Shown here: positions 44,219 to 50,542 of the stretch, piece after piece
Layout: each line of letters begins with the position of its first letter
Numbering within the stretch: the stretch's first letter is position 1
Assembly (NCBI RefSeq): GCF_013304735.1
Contig: NZ_JAAITI010000025.1
Coordinates: 1-50,542 of the forward strand
DNA from: Blautia luti
Lineage (GTDB): Bacteria > Bacillota > Clostridia > Lachnospirales > Lachnospiraceae
Length of the DNA: 50,542 nt
Direction: 5' to 3'
Program-made: the position numbers and the translations under genes
Notes under the pieces: model-generated
What the model saw: the letters and a program-made list of their open reading frames with translations, nothing else
Told to the model about the DNA's origin: nothing
Database searches by the model: none

Positions 44219-45378
44219 ATGGAACTGTTATTGTAACATACAGATGTAATGCACGATGTACCATGTGCAACCGGTATAAATGTCCATCCAAACCGGAGGA
44301 AGAAATCAGTATTGAAACCATAAAGAAACTTCCGGAAATGTATTTTACCAATATTACCGGAGGGGAGCCTTTCATCAGAGAAGATCTTCCGGAAATTGTC
44401 CGGGAACTCTACAAAAAATCCGACCGTATTGTAATCTCCACCAATGGATTTTTTACAGACCGTATTATCAAACTCTGTAAGGAATTTCCAGATGTCGGAA
44501 TCCGTATTTCCATTGAAGGACTGGAAGAAACCAACAATGAGATCCGTGGCCTTAAGGATGGCTTTAGCAGAGGCTACAAAACACTGAAAGAACTTCGGAA
44601 AATGGGAATGAAAGATGTCGGATTCGGAATGACCGTACAGGATAAGAATGCAAAAGACCTGGTACCGCTTTACCGTTTATCAGACAAGATGGGAATGGAA
44701 TTTGCAACTGCATCCCTTCACAACAGTTTTTATTTTGTGGAAGCAAAAAATATTATCCACGACAGACCTATGGTTGCAAAGAATTTCGAAAAACTTGTCA
44801 ACGAATTACTGAATTCCAATTCACCGAAAAAGTGGTTCCGTGCGTACTTTAATCATGGACTGATTAACTACATTTACGGGCAGAAGCGTCTTCTTCCCTG
44901 TGACATGTCTTTTGATACGTTTTTCATTGATCCTTATGGAGATGTAATGCCATGTAACGGAACAAAAGATAAAGAGGTCATGGGAAATCTCAATGAACAG
45001 ACCTGGGAAGAATTATGGAATTCCGCTCAGGCAGAAGAAGTCCGCAAAAAAGTCCGTTGCTGTGACAGAGACTGCTGGATGATCGGATCTGTGTCACCGG
45101 CCATGCATAAATATATCTGGGTTCCGGCCTGGTGGGTAATCCGTCACAAGCTGAAATTCTGGACGAAGAAGAAATATTCCATGTACGAAAATAAAATTGT
45201 AAGAGAGTACCGGGATGGAAAGGTATCCAAAGAAGAACTGGATAAATGTTCGACCTGTGACATGAACTGTACGATCAATGACGGGCTTTCAAAAGAATCC
45301 CGTGCACAGTTAAATGAACGGACAGGCGAGGAAATTGTGGATGCGGATATCAGAGAACAGCTGAAAAAAACAGAATAA
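44203..45378 (+). CDS. Radical SAM/SPASM domain enzyme
   Basis: A 391-residue radical S-adenosylmethionine enzyme. The 4Fe-4S site CNARCTMC lies at 15-22, followed by TGGEP. The C-terminal SPASM region holds auxiliary-cluster cysteines (LPCDMSFDTFF, VMPCNGT, VRCCDRDCWM, and a final CSTCDMNC). SPASM enzymes modify peptides, proteins or small molecules; the target cannot be read. As the last gene of the strand-uniform block, next to RHS and glycan genes, it may modify a secreted protein of this locus or make a precursor for the polymer. AGGAG lies about 9 bases before the ATG. Confidence 0.9.
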   Translation: MAKKLNGTVIVTYRCNARCTMCNRYKCPSKPEEEISIETIKKLPEMYFTNITGGEPFIREDLPEIVRELYKKSDRIVISTNGFFTDRIIKLCKEFPDVGIRISIEGLEETNNEIRGLKDGFSRGYKTLKELRKMGMKDVGFGMTVQDKNAKDLVPLYRLSDKMGMEFATASLHNSFYFVEAKNIIHDRPMVAKNFEKLVNELLNSNSPKKWFRAYFNHGLINYIYGQKRLLPCDMSFDTFFIDPYGDVMPCNGTKDKEVMGNLNEQTWEELWNSAQAEEVRKKVRCCDRDCWMIGSVSPAMHKYIWVPAWWVIRHKLKFWTKKKYSMYENKIVREYRDGKVSKEELDKCSTCDMNCTINDGLSKESRAQLNERTGEEIVDADIREQLKKTE

Positions 45379-45393
45379 ACCATTACAATAAAT

Positions 45394-45422
45394 GCCGTGG
45401 CTCTTAAATACAGAGCCACGGC
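45394..45422. terminator. Intrinsic terminator between convergent genes
   Basis: GCCGTGGCTCT and AGAGCCACGGC form a perfect 11-bp stem with a 7-base loop. On the minus strand ATTTATT follows, so it fits best as terminator of the acyltransferase operon. On the plus strand it marks the end of the T7SS-glycan block, though the T-tract there is poor. Confidence 0.8.
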
Positions 45423-45438
45423 AAAACTGTTTACAGAT

Positions 45439-46425
45439 TTAGGCCTGACGTTCTGTCAGGCGGGAAAGTATCTGTCTGGCAACAAAAGAAAAAACAGAAG
45501 TAAGAATAATTACAGTCAGAGTAGTAAACAGATACTGTGGCCATCCATTGCCGCCAAGATAATTAAGCCCGGTTTTTTCCACAATGCGGAATATAACCAT
45601 ATGCGACAGATAGATTTCCATGCTGATAGTACTGAAAAATCGGGTTATTCTGTTTTCAAGAAGTATCCCATGGCTGATGATTCCATAAATGACCATGGAA
45701 GCAAAAAGACCAAGACAGAAATAAATATTCCGGTGAGAAACATAATATAGCAGAATAAAAACGAAAACCACACCGAGAACAAGCCATTTGTTTATTTTGA
45801 TCAGAAAGTCTTTATACAGATAGATCAAACCGCCTGCAAGAAAAAAACAGCTGCAGTAGAGAATGTTTGTTTTCCCCACATGAAAGTATTCCGCGCAGAT
45901 AAAATTATAGACCAGACTGATAAAAAATGCTCCCCATGCCCTCCTTTTATTTTCAAGAAGAACACAGAAAAAAGGAAAAATAAGATAAAATACAAAAATT
46001 ATACCCAGGAACCAGCCTACGCCAATAACTGTAATGTTTCCTGCCTCAGGAAGGAAACCGAACAGAAGGGTCAGATCTGCAAAAGCTTCATACAGATGAG
46101 ACAGAGAAGGTTCAAGAATAAGATCCAGCAACACCAGAATTCCAAAAAACGGAAGAATTTTCCGGAAACGTCTTTCATAAAAATGTGACAGAGAAAGCTG
46201 ATTGTGCATAATCCGTTCATAATATCCACAACACATTCCAAAAGCGGATATTGTCATAAAAAGAAATACAAAATCCGAAAAAGATGGAATCACGCGCTGG
46301 GCTATGAACCCGGACATCTTGTAATTGGAGTTGGATAAAACATGCATTGCAACGATGGACAGAGCTGCGATTGCCCGAAGACCGTCAAGAGAGTGGAAAT
46401 GTTTTTGCTTTTGTGTAAGATTCAT
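45439..46425 (-). CDS. Acyltransferase family 3 membrane protein
   Basis: A 328-residue polytopic membrane protein of the acyltransferase-3 (OafA/NodX) family, which O-acylates (mostly O-acetylates) surface sugars. The N-terminal family motif HSLDGLRAIAALSIVAMH is present, with about ten membrane segments and the RRFRKILPFF motif near residue 85. It lies four bases after the small conserved protein in the same operon and has the strong ribosome site GAGGAGG. Its direction is opposite to the glycan block, so it is not part of that transcript, though it could modify the same polymer. Confidence 0.92.
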   Translation of the reverse strand: MNLTQKQKHFHSLDGLRAIAALSIVAMHVLSNSNYKMSGFIAQRVIPSFSDFVFLFMTISAFGMCCGYYERIMHNQLSLSHFYERRFRKILPFFGILVLLDLILEPSLSHLYEAFADLTLLFGFLPEAGNITVIGVGWFLGIIFVFYLIFPFFCVLLENKRRAWGAFFISLVYNFICAEYFHVGKTNILYCSCFFLAGGLIYLYKDFLIKINKWLVLGVVFVFILLYYVSHRNIYFCLGLFASMVIYGIISHGILLENRITRFFSTISMEIYLSHMVIFRIVEKTGLNYLGGNGWPQYLFTTLTVIILTSVFSFVARQILSRLTERQA

Positions 46426-46429
46426 TCTC

Positions 46430-46696
46430 CTAGTCCTCCTCGATCACCTGAATCTCCAGATAATCAAATTCAATCTGTTCAATAAAATTATCCTGATAAA
46501 AACGTGCCTTGTCATGTTTCTTAAAGTCTTTGACAGTGGCGTCCAGCCAGATGGGATTGCCAAGGTCCATCTGATAGCAGATCTCTTCAAGACCATGGAA
46601 AATCTTATGTGTTCTGGTATCGTCGCTGTCGTCACAGACTACCGTGTCCCGGAGCATGTGGTTGTCTTTCCAGATTTTTCCCCATAAACGAAACAT
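46430..46696 (-). CDS. Small conserved Lachnospiraceae-type protein, function unknown
   Basis: An 88-residue soluble acidic protein beginning MFRLWGKIW, with CDDSDDTRTHKIFH and DATVKDFKKHDKARF in the middle and ending in EIQVIEED. I recognise it as a small protein that recurs in gut Clostridia, without a known function. The ribosome site GGAGG lies 9 bases before the ATG, and a promoter and a leader hairpin precede it. Paired with the acyltransferase here, which may be chance. Confidence 0.8.
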   Translation of the reverse strand: MFRLWGKIWKDNHMLRDTVVCDDSDDTRTHKIFHGLEEICYQMDLGNPIWLDATVKDFKKHDKARFYQDNFIEQIEFDYLEIQVIEED

Positions 46697-46719
46697 AAAT
46701 AAATACCTCCGTATTGAAA

Positions 46720-46735
46720 CTGCCGCATCCGGCAG
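46720..46735 (-). promoter_or_regulatory. Leader hairpin upstream of the small conserved gene
   Basis: CTGCCG, loop CATC, then CGGCAG form a perfect 6-bp stem in the 5' untranslated region of the minus-strand message, about 24 bases before the start codon. The role is unknown. Confidence 0.45.
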
Positions 46736-46759
46736 AAGATTCTACTTTAAGTGACCTCC

Positions 46760-46788
46760 AGTATAGCGGATTTCAAGGGGAAAGTAAA
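46760..46788 (-). promoter_or_regulatory. Sigma-A type promoter for the minus-strand operon
   Basis: On the minus strand TTTACT (46788-46783) and TATACT (46765-46760) are separated by exactly 17 bases, a good vegetative promoter about 65 bases upstream of the small conserved gene. Confidence 0.65.
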
Positions 46789-46805
46789 GTTTGGGGCGGA
46801 TTCCC

Positions 46806-46821
46806 GTTTTGTACACAAAAC
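46806..46821. promoter_or_regulatory. Candidate operator palindrome upstream of the hydratase promoter
   Basis: GTTTTGT-AC-ACAAAAC is a 16-base dyad centred about 34 bases before the -35 box of the hydratase gene. It could bind a dimeric regulator; which one is unknown. Confidence 0.4.
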
Positions 46822-46846
46822 AATGCACCGGGCCGCTTCGCTTTTA

Positions 46847-46875
46847 TTGACTAATGTGTAAAAATCCTCTATAAT
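46847..46875 (+). promoter_or_regulatory. Sigma-A promoter of the hydratase gene
   Basis: TTGACT (46847-46852) and TATAAT (46870-46875) with a 17-base spacer form a near-consensus vegetative promoter. Transcription would begin near 46882, some 40 bases before the start codon. Confidence 0.88.
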
Positions 46876-46922
46876 AAACGAAATTGTGAAAAAAAGAATC
46901 ATTACAGATTGGAGGAACCGAA

Positions 46923-49181
46923 ATGAAACTTTACGATACCGGTGTTTATCTTCAGAACGGCCAGGAAATCATTCCTGAGAACCAGGCGAACCTGCCTGTA
47001 GCGAAGGAAGAGGCTGCCAAGAATACCATCGCATATTCTATTCTCAAGGCTCACAATAAATCTGATAACATGGAGAAACTTCAGATCAAATTTGACAAAC
47101 TGACTTCCCATGATATCACTTTTGTAGGAATTATCCAGACTGCAAGAGCATCAGGACTTGAGAAATTCCCGGTACCATATGTGCTGACAAACTGCCATAA
47201 CTCTCTCTGTGCAGTAGGCGGAACCATCAATGAAGATGACCATATGTTTGGACTCACCTGTGCCAAGAAGTACGGCGGAGTTTATGTACCGCCTCATCAG
47301 GCAGTTATCCATCAGTTTGCAAGAGAGATGCTTGCAGGCGGCGGAAAGATGATCCTCGGTTCCGACAGCCATACAAGATACGGAGCACTTGGAACCATGG
47401 CCATGGGCGAGGGCGGACCGGAGCTTGTTAAACAGCTTCTCTGTCAGACTTATGATATCAACATGCCAGGCGTTGTAGCCATCTACCTGAAAGGCACACC
47501 ACGCCCGGGCGTAGGACCGCAGGACGTTGCACTGGCCATCATTGGAGAAGTTTTTGCCAACGGCTATGTGAAGAATAAAGTTATGGAGTTCGTAGGACCT
47601 GGCGTTGCCAACTTAAGCGCAGACTTCCGTATCGGAATCGATGTTATGACAACAGAGACCACCTGTCTTTCCTCCATCTGGCAGACAGATGCCAAGATCG
47701 AAGAGTTCTATGCAATCCACGGAAGACCGGAAGATTACAAAGAACTGAAACCAGGCAATGTTGCATACTATGACGGTTGTGTGGAGATCGACCTTGGCGA
47801 GATTAAACCAATGATCGCAATGCCGTTCCACCCAAGTAACACTTACACTATCGACGAGCTGAAAGCAAACCTGGATGACATTCTCGCAGACGTAGAGAAG
47901 AGAGCACAGGTCAGCCTGGATGGAAAAATTCCGTTCACATTAAGAGACAAGGTAATCGATGGACAGCTTTATGTGGAGCAGGGAATCATCGCCGGCTGTG
48001 CTGGTGGTGGATTCGAGAACATCTGTGCAGCAGCAGACATTCTCAAAGGCAAAAACATCGGCCACGATGCCTTTACATTAAGCGTATATCCGGCAAGCAC
48101 TCCGATTTATATGGAACTGGCTAAGAACGGTGTTCTTGCAGAACTTATCGGAACAGGCGCAGTTGTGAAGACTGCATTCTGCGGACCATGCTTCGGTGCC
48201 GGAGATACACCTGCAAACAATGCGTTCAGTATCCGTCATACAACCAGAAACTTCCCGAACCGTGAAGGTTCCAAGATCCAGAACGGCCAGATTTCTTCTG
48301 TTGCACTTATGGATGCACGTTCCATTGCAGCTACAGCAGCAAACAAAGGATTCCTTACTTCTGCTGAGGAGTTTGACGGAAGCTATTCCGAGCATAAATA
48401 TTATTTCGACAAATCCATCTACGAGAACCGTGTATTTGACAGCAAGGGCGTAGCAGATCCGAGCGTAGAGATCCAGTTTGGCCCGAACATCAAAGACTGG
48501 CCCGAGATGGCTGCACTTGCAGACAACCTGATCCTGAAAGTGGTTTCCGAGATCCACGATCCGGTTACCACAACTGACGAGCTGATTCCGTCCGGTGAGA
48601 CATCCTCTTACCGTTCCAATCCGCTTGGACTTGCAGAGTTCACACTCTCCAGAAAAGACCCGGCTTACGTAGGCCGTGCAAAAGAGATCCAGGCAGCACA
48701 GAAGGCAATCCAGGCAGGCAACTGTCCGGCAGAGGCTGTTCCGGAACTGAAACCGGTGATCCAGACTATCAACAAGACTTATCCGGATGTAGATAAGACA
48801 AATCTTGGCGTAGGAAGCACCATCTTTGCCGTAAAACCAGGTGATGGTTCTGCCAGAGAGCAGGCAGCATCCTGCCAGAAAGTACTTGGCGGCTGGGCAA
48901 ACATTGCCAACGAGTACGCAACCAAGAGATATCGCTCCAACCTGATCAACTGGGGTATGCTTCCATTCCTGATTCCTGCCGGAGACCTTCCGTTTAAGAA
49001 CGGAGACTTCCTGTTCTTCCCGGGAATCCGTAAAGCAGTTGAGGAAAAAGCAGACGTAATCAAGGGCTACACCGTTGAGGGCGACTCCCTGAAAGAGTTC
49101 GAGGTAACACTCGGCGAGCTCACAGACGATGAGAGAGAAATCATTCTCAAAGGCTGTCTGATTAACTACAACCGTAAATAA
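46923..49181 (+). CDS. Aconitase-family hydratase
   Basis: A 752-residue 4Fe-4S hydro-lyase of the aconitase superfamily, probably aconitate hydratase (citrate to isocitrate) or a relative acting on a similar acid. Visible features: TNCHNSLC near 95-102, [19 protein letters not shown] near 141-159, [14 protein letters not shown] near 353, and the cluster cysteines CGPC near 420-423. The C-terminal swivel-type domain carries the active-site-like [18 protein letters not shown]. The layout is that of the single-chain 750-residue hydratases of gut Clostridia, not of the 900-residue AcnA type. It has its own near-consensus promoter and strong terminator. Codon use is strongly biased, consistent with high expression. 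Confidence 0.9.
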   Translation: MKLYDTGVYLQNGQEIIPENQANLPVAKEEAAKNTIAYSILKAHNKSDNMEKLQIKFDKLTSHDITFVGIIQTARASGLEKFPVPYVLTNCHNSLCAVGGTINEDDHMFGLTCAKKYGGVYVPPHQAVIHQFAREMLAGGGKMILGSDSHTRYGALGTMAMGEGGPELVKQLLCQTYDINMPGVVAIYLKGTPRPGVGPQDVALAIIGEVFANGYVKNKVMEFVGPGVANLSADFRIGIDVMTTETTCLSSIWQTDAKIEEFYAIHGRPEDYKELKPGNVAYYDGCVEIDLGEIKPMIAMPFHPSNTYTIDELKANLDDILADVEKRAQVSLDGKIPFTLRDKVIDGQLYVEQGIIAGCAGGGFENICAAADILKGKNIGHDAFTLSVYPASTPIYMELAKNGVLAELIGTGAVVKTAFCGPCFGAGDTPANNAFSIRHTTRNFPNREGSKIQNGQISSVALMDARSIAATAANKGFLTSAEEFDGSYSEHKYYFDKSIYENRVFDSKGVADPSVEIQFGPNIKDWPEMAALADNLILKVVSEIHDPVTTTDELIPSGETSSYRSNPLGLAEFTLSRKDPAYVGRAKEIQAAQKAIQAGNCPAEAVPELKPVIQTINKTYPDVDKTNLGVGSTIFAVKPGDGSAREQAASCQKVLGGWANIANEYATKRYRSNLINWGMLPFLIPAGDLPFKNGDFLFFPGIRKAVEEKADVIKGYTVEGDSLKEFEVTLGELTDDEREIILKGCLINYNRK

Positions 49182-49192
49182 AATACAGAATA

Positions 49193-49240
49193 TTTTCCGA
49201 AAGGCCGGCGATGCAGAAATCGTCGGCCTTTTTCGGAAAA
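49193..49240 (+). terminator. Intrinsic terminator of the hydratase gene
   Basis: AAGGCCGGCGAT and ATCGTCGGCCTT form a 12-bp stem with a 6-base loop, followed by TTTTT within a longer stem extension (TTTTCCGA/TCGGAAAA). It starts 12 bases after the stop codon. Confidence 0.88.
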
Positions 49241-49289
49241 AGCAACAAAAAAAATTAATAAAAATTAAAAAAACTGTGCCTGTGAAAAA

Positions 49290-49318
49290 TTGATGAAACC
49301 CCATGAATATGGTATGAT
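49290..49318 (+). promoter_or_regulatory. Promoter with upstream A-tract element
   Basis: TTGATG (49290-49295) and TATGAT (49313-49318) are separated by 17 bases. The 40 bases before it are almost purely A and T (49236-49275), like an UP element that boosts transcription. Confidence 0.7.
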
Positions 49319-49339
49319 AATACATAAAAGTGTAAAATT

Positions 49340-50086
49340 ATGTCAATTTACACACATACATATCAGGTAAAAGAAACGGAGGTGCCTATTATTATTCCTG
49401 ATGAGAAAAACAAGTCAGAGATTTCCAGTAAAAAAAATCTGAAAAACAGACTCACCACAGGTACAGTTGCCCTTTTGATTGCCCTTCTTGCAGTCGTATC
49501 CGCAACGTATGCGTGGTATGTATATAACACAGGCCGTCATACCACAAAAGTCCGTATGGCAGCAGGAGCCGGAGTTAATCTGCAGATCAGCAATTCCTAC
49601 AGCGGAACCTACGGGTCAGCCGCAGTGCTGGACAGTTTCACCGGAAGACTGAATCCTGTATCCACCAACCGCATCAGCGGCGGCTTCCAGAAAGTCATTG
49701 GTTTCACTAACGGAACAGAGAACCAGTCCAATCTGGTGGCCAGTCTCTTTGGACGAGGTGATTACACAGATTATTATAAGACCAGCCTGTTCTTAAGAAC
49801 AAACGGAAATCCTACAGATATCTACATCGCAGACATCGGATTTGAGGACAGTGATTCCAAGAACCCCATATCCTCAGCCATCCGCGCCGGCTTTGTAGTT
49901 CACAGAATCGGCAGATCCCAGCCCGCAGACGCCGAATACATTTTTGCCATCAGTGACAAAAAGAACCCAAAGGCAGAGTACAACACTGCCAAAGGAAAAG
50001 AAGGCGATGTGCTGGACTGCACAAACAATCTGGGAAGCCAGACCCTGAAGAATCTCTCCGTATCATTTGCCGGAGTTGTAAAGTAA
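49340..50086 (+). CDS. TasA/camelysin-like secreted surface protein
   Basis: A 248-residue protein with one N-terminal membrane or signal segment (about 41-60: TVALLIALLAVVSATYAW) followed by an extracellular beta-rich region. The SATYAWYVYN stretch resembles the SxTYAWFxDN signature after the signal peptide of TasA/CalY-type fibre proteins. The start is uncertain. ATG 49340 has no ribosome site and lies only about 15 bases after the predicted transcript start, while a good GGAGG (49378-49382) stands before in-frame ATT codons (49388, 49391), which would be unusual starts. The next gene is a decayed relative. Function: probably a surface-structure subunit; inference. Confidence 0.65.
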   Translation: MSIYTHTYQVKETEVPIIIPDEKNKSEISSKKNLKNRLTTGTVALLIALLAVVSATYAWYVYNTGRHTTKVRMAAGAGVNLQISNSYSGTYGSAAVLDSFTGRLNPVSTNRISGGFQKVIGFTNGTENQSNLVASLFGRGDYTDYYKTSLFLRTNGNPTDIYIADIGFEDSDSKNPISSAIRAGFVVHRIGRSQPADAEYIFAISDKKNPKAEYNTAKGKEGDVLDCTNNLGSQTLKNLSVSFAGVVK

Positions 50087-50098
50087 GGGGGCGAAGTT

Positions 50099-50363
50099 TT
50101 GGATACAGAAGTTAATCAGTTAAAAAGATCACTGGGAAGAGCATTTCTGTGGCTGCTCCTTCTTCTGATTGTTGCCACAGGAACAACCTTTGCCTGGTTC
50201 AACCTTACCGGAATGCGGCACACCAATGGCAGGAACCGTAAGCAAGGGCGGCAGTACACTACTGATTTCCACCAGCGAATCCGGACCTTTTGACAAAACC
50301 TGTGAACTGGTTTTAACCGGAAATCCGTAATCCCTGAAACCACTTTCCACAGATCAAAAATAA
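50099..50363 (+). pseudogene. Decayed TasA/camelysin-like protein (frameshift and early stop)
   Basis: The frame beginning at TTG 50099 encodes a signal segment (LWLLLLLIVATGTTFAWFNLTG) like that of the preceding gene, split here as LWLLLLLIV and TTFAWFNLTG. Near 50213-50222 the sensible reading shifts by one base. The continuation TPMAGTVSKGGSTLLIS to LTGNP is in another frame, then a TAA interrupts, then SLKPLSTDQK follows to a second TAA at 50361-50363. One indel and one nonsense change therefore separate it from an intact gene of about 87 codons. A GGGGGCG site precedes the start. Confidence 0.65.
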
Positions 50364-50376
50364 ATATATTCTTTTG

Positions 50377-50410
50377 AAAGGTCATGGCACGAACCATGGC
50401 TTTTCTTTTA
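50377..50410 (+). terminator. Intrinsic terminator after the decayed gene
   Basis: AAAGGTCATGG and CCATGGCTTTT form an 11-bp stem (two G-U pairs) with the loop CACGAA, followed by a T-rich run TTTTCTTTTAT. Confidence 0.78.
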
Positions 50411-50475
50411 TCCTGATTTTCCCTATTATCTACTATCCCCAATTTCCTCCACGCATTTTCGGTACATCTGATGAA

Positions 50476-50503
50476 TTGCTATTTTCCCGACTTCTGGTAT
50501 AGT
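50476..50503 (+). promoter_or_regulatory. Probable promoter of the gene at the right edge
   Basis: TTGCTA (50476-50481) and TATAGT (50498-50503) with a 16-base spacer, about 35 bases before a start codon that has a GGGAGAA ribosome site. The rest of 50411-50475 shows nothing distinct. Confidence 0.5.
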
Positions 50504-50537
50504 CATGTAACTGAAAAGAGAACTTCAGAAGGGAGAA

Positions 50538-50542
50538 ATGCA
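50538..50542 (+). CDS. First codon of a gene running off the right edge
   Basis: ATG at 50538-50540, preceded by AAGGGAGAA and by a promoter-like pair 35-60 bases upstream. Nothing of the product is visible. Confidence 0.45.

Noticed and set aside
46430..46696. The 88-residue protein as a toxin-antitoxin partner or immunity protein for the RHS protein
   Set aside because: It lies on the opposite strand, beyond a terminator, with its own promoter, and looks like a stand-alone conserved protein; there is no evidence for such a link.

Overview
The window looks like a chromosomal segment of a low-to-mid GC anaerobic Firmicute, most probably a Lachnospiraceae gut bacterium (Blautia/Ruminococcus-like; the genus is a guess). 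The basis is the style of the genes: strong AGGAGG ribosome binding sites, a 752-residue aconitase-family hydratase, FHA/WXG100 secretion genes and a Tn1549-like conjugative element. No rRNA, tRNA or CRISPR array was seen.

Positions 1 to about 7,445 are one end of an integrative conjugative element (ICE), visibly richer in G+C than the rest and read entirely on the minus strand: parB, a small nucleotide-metabolism-like protein, a cytosine-5 DNA methyltransferase, ardA antirestriction protein, a conserved ICE protein, pcfB and virD4. virD4 is cut off after its Walker A motif by a second, nested element whose large serine recombinase runs off the left edge. The ICE itself sits inside a membrane-transporter gene of the host type VII secretion (T7SS) locus, so only the 3' part of that gene remains at 7,440-8,128.

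Positions 8,143 to 24,096 are a T7SS locus, all on the plus strand: five tandem WXG100 proteins, the EssC ATPase motor, a YukD ubiquitin-like protein, a zinc-ribbon Ser/Thr kinase, a PP2C phosphatase, a zinc-ribbon pseudokinase, a one-pass membrane protein, a second PP2C phosphatase, two zinc-ribbon FHA proteins, a vWA-TM-FHA receptor and a DUF4234-like/FHA membrane protein. This is a secretion motor wired to a complete phospho-threonine writer, eraser and reader set.

Positions 24,093 to 45,378 continue on the same strand with very short gaps or overlaps. They hold a surface-glycan module (five glycosyltransferases, a Wzx flippase, three Wzy-like membrane proteins, an LtaS-like phosphoglycerol transferase), interleaved with a receptor kinase carrying a large extracellular part with ILEI/FAM3-like domains, a 1,616-residue RHS protein that begins with a WXG100-like export domain, and a radical SAM/SPASM enzyme. 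The unbroken strand and the interleaving suggest one functional unit: kinase-controlled T7SS export of WXG100 and RHS proteins together with assembly of a dedicated surface polymer. That coupling is inferred.

Positions 45,394 to 50,542 return to ordinary genes: a convergent acyltransferase and small conserved protein (minus), then an aconitase-family hydratase with its own promoter and terminator, a TasA/camelysin-like secreted protein, a decayed relative of it, and the start of a further gene.
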